Shown: positions 14,591-22,514 of the stretch, one piece after another
How positions within the stretch are numbered: position 1 is the first letter of the stretch
Layout of the letters: every line of letters starts with the position of its first letter
Assembly: GCA_964510855.1 (NCBI GenBank)
Contig: CAZEDB010000023.1
Coordinates: forward strand, 1-25,757
Length of the DNA: 25,757 nucleotides
DNA from: UBA8828 sp964510855
GTDB taxonomy: Bacteria; Verrucomicrobiota; Verrucomicrobiia; Opitutales; UBA953
Reading direction: 5' to 3'
Translations under genes and position numbers: made by a program
The notes under the pieces: model-generated
What the model saw: only the letters and a program-made list of their open reading frames with translations
What the model was told of the DNA's origin: nothing
The model's database searches: none

Positions 14591-15088
14591 GTGCCGCGTA
14601 AGCCTATCCATTGTATAGTCGCTATTGCACCTGATGGTGCCATCGGAGCGGCCGGCCGTTTGGCTTGGGATATTCCCGAAGACACCCGGCAATTTTTAGC
14701 CTTAACCGAAGGGGGTATTATGATTGAAGGCCCTCTTTGTTATGCTGAATTAGGCAAAGCCCTACCCAAGCGCGGTACGGTTGTGGTCTCGCGCGACCCC
14801 GCGAAGAGTTTCCCCGGTGCCTCGCGTGCGGCAACCTTATCGGCAGCCCTAACCCTCGCCCAAGCCATGCCCTGGCCAGGGCCGATTTGGATTACGGGGG
14901 GCGAACGTATTTATGCCGAGGGCCTTCCTTGGTGTGACCGACTTTACCTTACTCGGGTGGGTATGCCCATTGTCGGCGACCGATTTTTCCCTCGCGACTG
15001 GGAGGCGAGCTTCCCGCGCTTGTTGGGACAGCGTCGATCCCGACAGGGAGCCATCGATTTATCTTTCGAAGTAAGGGGTCGCGCCTGA
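14591..15088 (+). CDS. folA: Dihydrofolate reductase
   Basis: Reduces dihydrofolate to tetrahydrofolate with NADPH. The 165-residue protein has the DHFR opening (HCIVAIAPDGAIGAAGRLAWDIPED, read in two parts: HCIVAIAPDGAIG and GRLAWDIPED) with the catalytic acid at Asp31, ITGGERIYAEGLPWCDRLYL for the GGxxxY cofactor motif, and DRFFP near the end. The usual GRxTxES loop that binds the NADPH phosphate reads EGPLCYAEL (46-54) here, lacking the Arg and Thr, so cofactor preference may be altered. The start is GTG at 14591; an ATG at 14584 in another frame hits a stop after five codons. No thyA is in the window. The upstream leader is C/T-rich without a Shine-Dalgarno sequence. Confidence 0.85.
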   Translation: MPRKPIHCIVAIAPDGAIGAAGRLAWDIPEDTRQFLALTEGGIMIEGPLCYAELGKALPKRGTVVVSRDPAKSFPGASRAATLSAALTLAQAMPWPGPIWITGGERIYAEGLPWCDRLYLTRVGMPIVGDRFFPRDWEASFPRLLGQRRSRQGAIDLSFEVRGRA

Positions 15089-15130
15089 TTTAGGGCTGGA
15101 CGGATTTTTTGCATTTTTTTAACAAATCCT

Positions 15131-16327
15131 ATGCAAATTGTCTGCAGAGTTAGTTTATTACTTTTAGCTTTAGGACTTCTGGTGCCTGTCTTGGCCCAAG
15201 GGCCGGTTCGCGATTTAAACGGTGAGCCGACTTGGACCACTAAGTCCGAGAAGTTTGGCGAGATTCGCGTTCGTACCCTCTACCTCGAAGCTCCCGCCCA
15301 TCTTTTGGCTTTAATGAATAAGCCAACCAGTCGCCCGCGCTGGGCGTTTGCAGGCGGGACCGAGGCTTCCCTGCGCGCATTGTTTTCCAAGGCATCTTTA
15401 TCGGCTGAAATGGTGGTGCGGATGATGGATCCTGCGCGTCGCGTGCAACAAGATGCCGCCCTAATTATTTTTCCAGAGATTGAGGATTTGCTGGCACTGA
15501 CCCCGGAGCAACGTGCGATTATTTATCCAGAATTGGCTAAGTCTGAACTCAATGAATTTCACCGTGACCCAGTCTTTATCACAGGTGAGAGCGTGGATGA
15601 TTGGCTGCGACAAGCCAAGTTAAGTGAGCGCCAAAAAGCCGCTTTTCGAAAGATGGTTTGGCTACGGGGTAAGGCTTTAGTTTTCAGTGATCTGCGGACG
15701 CTTATGCAACTAGCGGAGACGCCCGCGGAAGTTGAGCAAGTCTTCCGCACTATCTCGCGCACCCGTGCGCTCTATGTTGAACTCTCCTTACCTGAAAAAG
15801 CTGATCGCGCCGCCTTGACTGACTATTGGAGCGCTGGCTTTGAAGATGCCGACACCTTGCCTTTCCTTAAGGCGGCCCTGGATCGTGATAGCGTCACCCA
15901 GATTGATATTTCACGACTCTTGCCGCCTGCGGCACGCCGTCGGCTCTACACCTTCCCGACTCTTGATCAAGCGGCGGGTGGAAGGTTCCCTGATTGTCAT
16001 TGGACCTCCCTTAACTTTTTTAACAACACCCCTTCGGGCTACTACCTTGATACCCGACTCGCTTCGGGAGCATTGATTGACCAGTACCAAGCGGTGGATG
16101 GTCCTCGCCGTTTTGGCGACATCCTGCTTTTTCTTAAAGGCGATGGCGTCATTCACTCCTGCGTCTTTATTGCCGACGACATCGTCTATACCAAGAACGG
16201 CGAAAATATTTTGGCTCCTTGGGTACTGCAACGGTTGTCCGACGTCTCAGCCATCTACCAACCCACCGAGGACGTTCTCATTCGTACCTTCCGTTTACGC
16301 CCTGAACATCGCTCGCGCCAGCGATAA
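15131..16327 (+). CDS. Secreted hypothetical protein with NlpC/P60-like C-terminal domain
   Basis: A 398-residue exported protein: signal peptide 1-22 (RVSLLLLALGLLVPVLAQ). Residues 30-280 are alpha-helical, charged and unrecognised. The last 110 residues resemble a papain-fold amidase of the NlpC/P60 type: Cys289 in FPDCHWTSLNFF at the start of a helix, the GDILLFLKG strand, then His342 in GVIHSCVFIADDIVYTKNG. That Cys...GD...H-S pattern is the NlpC/P60 layout, so a cell-wall or amide hydrolase role in the periplasm is plausible but not shown. It follows the DHFR gene by 42 bases containing two T-runs and lies upstream of tRNA-Arg. No close family name comes to mind. Confidence 0.7.
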   Translation: MQIVCRVSLLLLALGLLVPVLAQGPVRDLNGEPTWTTKSEKFGEIRVRTLYLEAPAHLLALMNKPTSRPRWAFAGGTEASLRALFSKASLSAEMVVRMMDPARRVQQDAALIIFPEIEDLLALTPEQRAIIYPELAKSELNEFHRDPVFITGESVDDWLRQAKLSERQKAAFRKMVWLRGKALVFSDLRTLMQLAETPAEVEQVFRTISRTRALYVELSLPEKADRAALTDYWSAGFEDADTLPFLKAALDRDSVTQIDISRLLPPAARRRLYTFPTLDQAAGGRFPDCHWTSLNFFNNTPSGYYLDTRLASGALIDQYQAVDGPRRFGDILLFLKGDGVIHSCVFIADDIVYTKNGENILAPWVLQRLSDVSAIYQPTEDVLIRTFRLRPEHRSRQR

Positions 16328-16381
16328 AAGGGAAGGGGCTTGACCGTAGGAATGGGCTGAGGTTTGCTGGGCGTTCCGCTC

Positions 16382-16453
16382 GCTCCTGTATTTCAATGGA
16401 TAGAATTCTGGCCTCCGAAGCCGGAGATCTGGGTTCAAATCCCAGCGGGAGCA
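16382..16453 (+). tRNA. tRNA-Arg (anticodon CCG)
   Basis: The cloverleaf folds by eye: acceptor GCTCCTG/CGGGAGC (one G-T pair), short D arm TTC/GAA, anticodon stem CTGGC/GCCGG with loop CTCCGAA giving anticodon CCG (reads CGG), variable loop AGAT, T arm CTGGG-TTCAAAT-CCCAG, discriminator A. The 3' CCA is not encoded. It lies between the secreted protein gene and the convergent thiL. Confidence 0.95.
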
Positions 16454-16471
16454 CGCAGCGGAGGGTTGGCG

Positions 16472-17437
16472 CTATTTAGGGCCAAAGTGTTGAAACCCGT
16501 GCAGCGGTAAAGTTACACCGGTCGCTTCGCGCAGCCCTAGTTCTGAGGTAACTGTACCGATACGCGTAAGTAGGGTTTGCGGAAAGGCTTGGCGGAAATG
16601 AGTTTCGAGCCAATCCGCCGTAGGAGCGGCTACACTAAAAAGCAGTTCATGGTCTTCGCCGTCTACCCAGGCGTGTTCTTCGGCGGGGACGCCATCCGAC
16701 TTGCTTAACTTTCGCGCTGCTTCGGCAATCGGTAGCGCGGCTTGGTTGATGGTCGCGCCTAAGGTAGCACCGAGTAAACCCGGTAAGTCAGTGGCAAGCC
16801 CGTCCGAGAGGTCGGTGCAGGCATGGACGTCGGACTGCCCGCAAAGCCATTCGCCTTCGGCAAGACGCGCTCGGAAACTTAGGTGATGGCCCAAGCGTGA
16901 ACCTCCGAGTTGACCCGTGACAAATAGGACATCGTGCGCTTCGGCGCCTTGCCGCGCGAGGATGCGGTGGGCAAAGCCTGTAGTCGCAAGGTGAGCCGCA
17001 AAATGGCCATCGGGTCCGCGAGCCACATCACCACCGACAATTTCAAGTCCTGCCTGCAAAGCAGCCTCACCTACACCACGAGCAAAAGCCTCGAGCCAAG
17101 GTTGGGCCACATCGCCCCCTAAGACTAAACTTAACATCGCATCGGAAGGCTTCGCTCCCGTAGCGGCTAAATCACTTAAGTTGCGGTGGACAAGTTTGTG
17201 CCCGACGGCTTCGGGTGCCGAAGCTAGATCAAAGTGGCGGCCAAATACGACGCCGTCCACCGTGGTAATACGAAAGCTTCGTTCCCCGTTGGTAGAAAGC
17301 GCCGCACAGTCACTGCCAGGACCACGGGGTGAGGCCGGACAAGCTGCGCCCATCGCATAGAGAAGTTGGGCGATCAGTTCGCGCTCACCTCGTTGATCAA
17401 TGCGGTCGCTGGTTTGGCGCGCAAGCAATCCGCTCAT
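16472..17437 (-). CDS. thiL: Thiamine-monophosphate kinase
   Basis: Phosphorylates thiamine monophosphate to the active cofactor. A 321-residue protein of the AIR-synthase fold with NLSDLAATGAKPSDAMLSL, IVGGDVARGP, GQLGGSRLG, CTDLSDGLATDL and GEDHELLF in ThiL order. Some ligand positions differ from E. coli: the GDD metal motif near residue 42 is GSD (Ser42-Asp43), the TDT of STDTL is VDG, GGDTT is GGDVA, and the RHLxPxPR stretch is HHLSFRAR. These may be lineage features, since fold and order are intact. It is the last gene of the tight pyrB-pyrC'-CPBP-thiL run, three bases after the CPBP stop. Confidence 0.88.
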   Translation of the reverse strand: MSGLLARQTSDRIDQRGERELIAQLLYAMGAACPASPRGPGSDCAALSTNGERSFRITTVDGVVFGRHFDLASAPEAVGHKLVHRNLSDLAATGAKPSDAMLSLVLGGDVAQPWLEAFARGVGEAALQAGLEIVGGDVARGPDGHFAAHLATTGFAHRILARQGAEAHDVLFVTGQLGGSRLGHHLSFRARLAEGEWLCGQSDVHACTDLSDGLATDLPGLLGATLGATINQAALPIAEAARKLSKSDGVPAEEHAWVDGEDHELLFSVAAPTADWLETHFRQAFPQTLLTRIGTVTSELGLREATGVTLPLHGFQHFGPK

Positions 17438-17440
17438 GAC

Positions 17441-18370
17441 TTAAAAATGCCGTGCCACATTGGGCGCAGCTAAGAGCCAAGTGAAGCTCCAGAGATTGAC
17501 CATCATATGGAGCACAATACAGGTAGTTAAGCCAAAGCGGTCGCGCACTAAGCAAAGCCAAGCCCCTAGAACCGTAATAGGAAGCAGGGCAGCGAGGTTG
17601 CCGTGAATCGCAGCAAAGACTAGGCCCGTAAGGGCTACCGCCCAGCCGCGGGGTAGGGTGCGGCGCAACGCAGGATAAATCATGCCGCGGAAGCCAATTT
17701 CTTCAATCAGTGGGGCACCTAGGCCCACGTAGATTCCAGTCACGACCACGGGCCAAACCGCTCCCGAGTGATTAAGTAAGGCTTCCACCATCTGTTGTAG
17801 ATCGGTCGGGAGTGTGAGCCCTTGAGCCTCAGCACTTAACTTGAAGAGTCCCCAGACCAACATCGACCCTGCCATGAGGGCGGTGCCCGCTGCGAAGAGT
17901 TCTACCCAGCGCTTGCATGAGGGTAACTTAAAGCCCAGCGGCTCAGCGGCCTCGCTATCGGGTTGGGTATGAAGCAAGGTTGGCTCGAGTCGAGCTAGGC
18001 CAAGCAGGGCGACGACGGCGAGGAGTTGTCCGAGCAACCCGGCGAGTATGTGGGTGCCATCGAATTGTCCGCCCAGTAAAACCGAACTATCGAGCTGGAG
18101 TAAATTTACCAATGAGGTTGCTAAGCTAATCAGGAAGGCGGGTTGTCCGACTAAAATCCCAAAGGTTAAAATAAAAGCGGTGACCGCTACTAACGGCATG
18201 AGCGCATCAGGAAAAGGCGCTCGGGGAAGTGCTTTAACAATCGGAAAAGGGGAACCATCCCCACGGGTGAGTCGGAAGATGCCAAGGCCAATCAGTGCCA
18301 GCGAGAGAACGATGCAGGCCCAATCGGTACCACCGAGTAACTCCCAAGGAATGCCCTCGGTCTCGTTCAT
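17441..18370 (-). CDS. CPBP family intramembrane protease homologue
   Basis: A 309-residue multi-pass membrane protein (about eight hydrophobic segments) with the complete CPBP/Rce1-like (CAAX protease or Abi) signature: Glu223-Glu224 and Arg228 in IEEIGFRG, His256 in AAIHGNL, and His288/Asn292 in LHMMVNLW. Members are membrane glutamyl proteases, or in some bacteria immunity or scaffold proteins; the target is unknown. It is packed between pyrC' (three bases upstream) and thiL (three bases downstream), so it is transcribed with biosynthetic genes, but nothing in the sequence explains a pyrimidine or thiamine link. Confidence 0.88.
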   Translation of the reverse strand: MNETEGIPWELLGGTDWACIVLSLALIGLGIFRLTRGDGSPFPIVKALPRAPFPDALMPLVAVTAFILTFGILVGQPAFLISLATSLVNLLQLDSSVLLGGQFDGTHILAGLLGQLLAVVALLGLARLEPTLLHTQPDSEAAEPLGFKLPSCKRWVELFAAGTALMAGSMLVWGLFKLSAEAQGLTLPTDLQQMVEALLNHSGAVWPVVVTGIYVGLGAPLIEEIGFRGMIYPALRRTLPRGWAVALTGLVFAAIHGNLAALLPITVLGAWLCLVRDRFGLTTCIVLHMMVNLWSFTWLLAAPNVARHF

Positions 18371-18373
18371 GAA

Positions 18374-19663
18374 TTAAGGTAGGCTTCGGGCGCCCACAAA
18401 GGTCGCCTTAACTTTGCCGTGCCGGGCTTGCCCTTCGAGCGGGTGATTGCCCGCGAGCGAATGCGAGTCCTTAGCGTGGAAGTTCCATTGCGCTCGGGTA
18501 TCGATTAAGACTAGGTCAGCCGCTGCGCCTGTCGCTAAGGTTCCCGCGTCGATACCGAGAATGCGCGCTGGTCCAGAAGTTAGCCGCGCGATTAAAGTCG
18601 GAAGATCGGCACCGCCGGAGAGCACGAGGGCTTCGTGGGCAATGGCGAAGGTGATTTCAAGAGTCGCAGCGCCGAAGGGAGCCAAATCAAACTCGCGGTC
18701 CTTTTCAGTTGCGGTGCAAGGCGCGTGGCCCGAGGCCAAGGCGTCGAGTGTGCCATCCGCCAGAGCTTGCAGGAGGGCGAGGCGATCCGACGCTTCGCGG
18801 AGGGGAGGATTAAGTTTAAGATGCGTATCGTAGTTGGCGAGTGCGGCGTCGGTTAGCAGGAGGTGCAGCGGGGAGACGTCGGCGGTCACTTTAGCTCCGC
18901 GCGCGCGAGCCCGGCGCAGGGTTTCGAGTGAGGCTGCGGCAGAAAGTTGTTGGAGGTGCATGCGTGCCCCCGTCATTTCCGCTAAAGCACAATCACTGGC
19001 GGCAACAATCGCTTCTGAAGCGGAAGGAAATCCGCGTAAGCCGAGGCGAAGCGAAAGCGCGCCTTCATGCATTTGGGCTCCTTCGGTCATGCTGCTATCT
19101 TGGCAGTGATCGATGACCACCAAGCCAAACATCGAGGCATACTCGAGGGCGCGCCGCATGATTTCATTATTCTGCACGCCCGCTACGGTGTCGGTAACCG
19201 CGCGTACGCCGGCTTTAGCTAATGAGCCGATGGGAGCGAGCGCCTGACCGGCAAGTCCCTTGGTCAAGGCTCCCGCTGGGAGTACCCGCACGGCAGCATC
19301 GTTAGCGCAGATGTCGTGAATGAGTTGCAGGGTGCCGGGATGATCGACGCAGGGGAGCGTATCGGGCATGGCGAGCACGGTGGTGAAACCGCCTGCGGCC
19401 GCCGCGCGTGTTCCGGCGCGAATACTTTCACGGGCGGAGCGACCGGGTTGACCCAGTCGGCAATTTAAATCGATGAAGCCTGGACAGGCTACCAAGCCCT
19501 TGCCGTCAATCTTACGAGCCTGAGTTTCTTGAGCTGGGGTGAGTCGGTCGACGAAGACGCCCTCGACCGCAAAGAGATCCCCTTGGGCTTCATCGCGGCC
19601 GCTCGCAGGATCGAGAATCCGTGCACCGCGTATCCAGAGAGGGGAGAGGTCGGGAGGGTTCAT
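18374..19663 (-). CDS. pyrC': Dihydroorotase homologue, probably catalytically inactive (PyrC'-like)
   Basis: A 429-residue amidohydrolase of the class-I dihydroorotase family (start LWIRGARILDPASG, end GKVKATFVGAR). The catalytic set is broken: the metal-binding HxH of PGFIDxHVHLREPG reads PGFIDLNCRLGQPG (Asn67, Arg69), the second His of the HxxH-S strand is Gln239 (MHLQQLS), and the DHAPH loop reads SGHAPCT (Gly312 for the catalytic Asp). His186 (DHCQD) and NPPLRE remain. This is the pattern of the pseudo-dihydroorotase PyrC' of Pseudomonas, which has no activity but is needed to assemble aspartate transcarbamoylase. It overlaps pyrB by four bases (ATGA, 19663-19660), as PyrC' genes do. I infer a structural partner of PyrB; a working dihydroorotase should be encoded elsewhere. 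Confidence 0.88.
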   Translation of the reverse strand: MNPPDLSPLWIRGARILDPASGRDEAQGDLFAVEGVFVDRLTPAQETQARKIDGKGLVACPGFIDLNCRLGQPGRSARESIRAGTRAAAAGGFTTVLAMPDTLPCVDHPGTLQLIHDICANDAAVRVLPAGALTKGLAGQALAPIGSLAKAGVRAVTDTVAGVQNNEIMRRALEYASMFGLVVIDHCQDSSMTEGAQMHEGALSLRLGLRGFPSASEAIVAASDCALAEMTGARMHLQQLSAAASLETLRRARARGAKVTADVSPLHLLLTDAALANYDTHLKLNPPLREASDRLALLQALADGTLDALASGHAPCTATEKDREFDLAPFGAATLEITFAIAHEALVLSGGADLPTLIARLTSGPARILGIDAGTLATGAAADLVLIDTRAQWNFHAKDSHSLAGNHPLEGQARHGKVKATFVGARSLP

Positions 19664-20601
19664 CGCGCTTGTGCACCGAGGCAGAGGTTGAGGACAGCCA
19701 TGCGTACGGCGACGCCATGACTGACTTGATCGAGAATGACTGAGCGTGGACCGTCGGCGAGGGCACTTTCAACTTCGACGCCGCGATTAATCGGCCCTGG
19801 GTGCATAATCACGGCTTCGGGTTTGAGCCAAGCCGCACGCATAGCGTTAAGCCCAAACTGGGAGGTGTACTCGCTCAGTGAGGGAAAGTGCGTGGTGGTC
19901 TGACGCTCATGTTGAATACGAAGCAGCATCACCGCATCGGCTTGGGCAAGCGCTTGGCGAAGGTCGCGCTCAATACGTATGCCAGGGAAGGCTTCGACTA
20001 ACCGGTCGGGCACGAGGGTGGCGGGACCGGCGACGGTGACTTCGGCTCCTAATTTTCCGAGGCAAAGAATATTCGAGCGGGCTACGCGGCTGAAAAGAAT
20101 GTCACCTAGGATGGTTACCTTAAGCCCTGCCACTTTGCCGAAGCGGGCCCTAAGCGTGTAGGCGTCAAGGAGCGCTTGCGTGGGGTGTTCGTGGGCTCCG
20201 TCACCCGCGTTGATGATCGAGATGCCGACTTGACGTGAAAGGTAGGCGGCGGCTCCAGCTGAGCTGTGGCGAAGGACGATCGCGTCGGCTTTAAGCGCCT
20301 GAATATTAAGTGCGGTATCGCGTAAGGTTTCGCCCTTAACTAGCGAGGATGCCGAGGTATCAATCGAGACCACTTCGGCCCCTAAGCGTTTGGCGGAAAT
20401 ATCAAAGGCGGTGCGCGTACGGGTGCTCGGTTCTAAGAAGAGATTGACCACGGTATGACCTTTAAGCAGCTCGAGCCCTCCTGCGCGGGAAAGTGCCGGA
20501 AGAAAATCATCCGCTTGCTTAAAGATTTGCTCAATCTCAGCAGGCCCCAAGGGGTCGATGCCGATGAGGTCTTTGTGTTTCCAGTGGGTCGTTTTGGCCA
20601 T
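19660..20601 (-). CDS. pyrB: Aspartate carbamoyltransferase catalytic subunit
   Basis: Joins carbamoyl phosphate and aspartate in de novo pyrimidine synthesis. The 313-residue chain has the carbamoyl-phosphate loop LFLEPSTRTRTAF, the SSLVKGET loop with the active-site Lys that reaches into the neighbouring subunit, GDGAHEHPTQALLD, and the aspartate-side HPGPINRGVE. I start at ATG 20601 (MAKTTHWKHKDLIG), where homologues begin; the frame is open to 20664 but that part is unlike the family. No pyrI is seen, consistent with a PyrB-PyrC' holoenzyme. It lies 86 bases downstream of trpA on the same strand; a CCGAC/GTCGG hairpin (20622-20634) sits in this leader and could be regulatory. Confidence 0.96.
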   Translation of the reverse strand: MAKTTHWKHKDLIGIDPLGPAEIEQIFKQADDFLPALSRAGGLELLKGHTVVNLFLEPSTRTRTAFDISAKRLGAEVVSIDTSASSLVKGETLRDTALNIQALKADAIVLRHSSAGAAAYLSRQVGISIINAGDGAHEHPTQALLDAYTLRARFGKVAGLKVTILGDILFSRVARSNILCLGKLGAEVTVAGPATLVPDRLVEAFPGIRIERDLRQALAQADAVMLLRIQHERQTTTHFPSLSEYTSQFGLNAMRAAWLKPEAVIMHPGPINRGVEVESALADGPRSVILDQVSHGVAVRMAVLNLCLGAQAR

Positions 20602-20687
20602 ACGGGGTTTCCGGGTTGGCCCCGACGCTGTCGGAACCATGTGGAGCGTGGAAACCGCCCTCACTCTGGCAAGGCGAAAACTTTTAT

Positions 20688-21488
20688 TTAGCGCTTCAAG
20701 CCTGCGGCGAGCTCTTGGCAGCGTGCTGCCACCATTCTTGGCGCGGCTTCAGGGGTCTTGGCTTGGGCCGCTACTAAGTTAACCAAGGCACTGCCTACCA
20801 CTACGCCGTCAGCCACTGCGGCCACGGCTTTGACTTGTTCGGGGGTGGATATGCCAAAGCCTACACAAATGGGCAGGGTGGTGTGGCGACGAATCTCCGC
20901 TACCGCGGCCCCTAAGTTAGCTGCCAAGTCGGTACGCTCGCCCGTTACCCCCGAGCGCGAGACATAATAGATAAAGCCACTGGCAACTTTAGCAATGGTC
21001 GCGATGCGAGCGGGAGGTGTGGTCGGGGCGACGATAAAGATGACCTGCAGATTGTTTTGTTTGCAGGCGGCAAGTAAGTCTGCCGCCTCTTCCGGAGGGC
21101 AATCTAACGCCAGTAAAGCATCGGCCCCAGCTTCGTGGAGGGCTTTGCAGGTTTCATTTAGGCCCCGAGTGATAAGCAGATTATAGTAGGTGTAGAGAAC
21201 GAGCGGTTTATCGGTCTTGGCCCGCACGGCGCGCAAAATTTCTAGGAGCCCGTTATGTGTCATGCCGCTTTCTAGGGCGCGTTGGGCTGCAAGTTGATTG
21301 GTGAGGCCGTCGGCTAAGGGGTCGGAGAAGGGCACGCCGACTTCAAGAATATCAGCACCATTCTCGGCTAAGGCTAAGAGAATCTTAACCGAGGTGGCGG
21401 CATCAGGATCACCGGCGCAGACGTAGCTTACTAAGGCCGCACGATTTTCGGCCCGACAGCGCGCAAAGGTGGTTTCAAGACGTCCCAT
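20688..21488 (-). CDS. trpA: Tryptophan synthase alpha chain
   Basis: Cleaves indole-3-glycerol phosphate and passes indole to TrpB. From ATG 21488 (266 residues) the catalytic Glu49 (ILEVGVPFSDPLADG) and Asp60 fall at the same numbers as in E. coli, which supports this start over the open extension to 21557. Other motifs are GDPD (26-29), YYNLLITRG, SGVTGERTDL (loop 6) and VGFGIS. The usual DGPxIQ after Asp60 reads DGLTNQ. No trpB is adjacent. The leader has a C/T-rich stretch (CCTTCTTTCTCCTTCCCTCC) and no Shine-Dalgarno sequence. It may head the run trpA-pyrB-pyrC'-CPBP-thiL. Confidence 0.96.
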   Translation of the reverse strand: MGRLETTFARCRAENRAALVSYVCAGDPDAATSVKILLALAENGADILEVGVPFSDPLADGLTNQLAAQRALESGMTHNGLLEILRAVRAKTDKPLVLYTYYNLLITRGLNETCKALHEAGADALLALDCPPEEAADLLAACKQNNLQVIFIVAPTTPPARIATIAKVASGFIYYVSRSGVTGERTDLAANLGAAVAEIRRHTTLPICVGFGISTPEQVKAVAAVADGVVVGSALVNLVAAQAKTPEAAPRMVAARCQELAAGLKR

Positions 21489-21593
21489 TACAAGATGGAA
21501 ACCCACCAAGGCAGGGGAGGGAAGGAGAAAGAAGGCTGTAGCCACTCGAAGATGCAACTTCCCTCCTGCCGCTGAGTAGGCTAGGTCTTGAGC

Positions 21594-22457
21594 ATGCGCC
21601 GTCTCCTTCCTCTCTTGCTGGCAACTTCAGCTTTGGCGGATCCCCCTCGTCCTGCTGACTTAGGCGATACTTGGACGCTTACGGCGCGCGGTCGTTTTGA
21701 TGCGGGTGATGGCGCTAATGATGTCTCGCTACGCTCCAGTGGGGCTCGTCTCGAAGTCTTAACCGAAATGGGTAATGTTGGTACTTGGCGTGTATCTTTA
21801 AGTGCAGCGGCGGCCGGAGAAGCTTACCAACTCGACAGGGGGACGGGCCCGGCTTTGCCCACCTTAGATTTTATCCGCGAGCTTGATCTAGGTTTAGTCT
21901 TATCGCGTCCGCCCCAAGCGGAAGGTGAACCCACGCGTTTCTATGCCTTTGAAGTCGGTTCGCGTACTGCCGATGAAGCAGGCGTGGAAGAAGGCATCGC
22001 GGTATCTTTTGTCGGCGGCTCAACTTGGAAAGTTAACGAGACCTTGAATTTGGGTTACTTAATTTTAGCCGAAGACCGTGAAGTCGAGAGTGACCTATTT
22101 TTGATTGTGCCTACGTTTCGCTGGGCCTTTGCCCCGGATTGGTCATTAGCCACAGGTCGTAAGGCTCTGGTGTTATCCAACCAGCTCGCCAAAGCCGAAA
22201 CCGTATCGCTGACGGTTGGTTATGAGGGTGAAGAAACGCGTTTACAGTCGGGTCTAGCCGGTGAAGAGATCCGCCTCTTAGACCAACGACTTTATGCGGA
22301 CCTCGGTTACGCTTGGATGCAGTCGGGCTGGAACCTTCGCGCCACCTTGGGTTGGGAATTGGATAGTGAACTAACCTTCCAGGTCGCAGGGGTAGAGACC
22401 GATGTCGACCCTGGCCAGGGCCTGCGGGCTGGGCTCATCGGCCGATATAAATTCTGA
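21594..22457 (+). CDS. Hypothetical exported protein, probable outer-membrane beta-barrel
   Basis: A 287-residue protein with a short signal peptide (MRRLLPLLLATSALA, cleavage before DPP). The mature part has alternating strand-like segments such as WRVSLSAAAAGEAY, RFYAFEVGSRT, LNLGYLILAEDR, DLFLIVPTFRWAF and LYADLGYAWMQSGW, and it ends in GLIGRYKF, a terminal aromatic residue in a beta-strand as expected for a BamA-recognised barrel. I do not recognise a named family. A TTG at 21588 is in frame, but the ATG at 21594 gives the better signal peptide. It diverges from trpA and is followed by a likely terminator, so it is probably monocistronic. Confidence 0.65.
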   Translation: MRRLLPLLLATSALADPPRPADLGDTWTLTARGRFDAGDGANDVSLRSSGARLEVLTEMGNVGTWRVSLSAAAAGEAYQLDRGTGPALPTLDFIRELDLGLVLSRPPQAEGEPTRFYAFEVGSRTADEAGVEEGIAVSFVGGSTWKVNETLNLGYLILAEDREVESDLFLIVPTFRWAFAPDWSLATGRKALVLSNQLAKAETVSLTVGYEGEETRLQSGLAGEEIRLLDQRLYADLGYAWMQSGWNLRATLGWELDSELTFQVAGVETDVDPGQGLRAGLIGRYKF

Positions 22458-22459
22458 TA

Positions 22460-22488
22460 GCGGTCAAGGATTGCTTTCCGCATTTTTG
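22460..22488 (+). terminator. Likely intrinsic terminator after the barrel gene
   Basis: GCGG (22460-22463) pairs with CCGC (22478-22481), with inner AAG/CTT pairs across an interior loop, followed by ATTTTTG. It starts two bases after the stop codon. The stem is short and interrupted, so the call is moderate. Confidence 0.45.
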
Positions 22489-22514
22489 TTTGGAAGGTTT
22501 AAGGTTCCTCACCG

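Noticed and set aside
16340..16368. Promoter for tRNA-Arg (TTGACC with TTTGCT at 17-bp spacing)
   Set aside because: The -10 is far from consensus and the match could be chance.
16500..21488. Defence island suggested by the CPBP/Abi-type protein
   Set aside because: All neighbours are core biosynthetic genes in a tight operon, with no toxin, nuclease or mobile-element gene nearby.
21489..21557. 23-residue hydrophobic N-terminal extension of TrpA resembling a signal peptide
   Set aside because: TrpA is cytoplasmic, and starting at 21488 puts Glu49 and Asp60 at their standard numbers.
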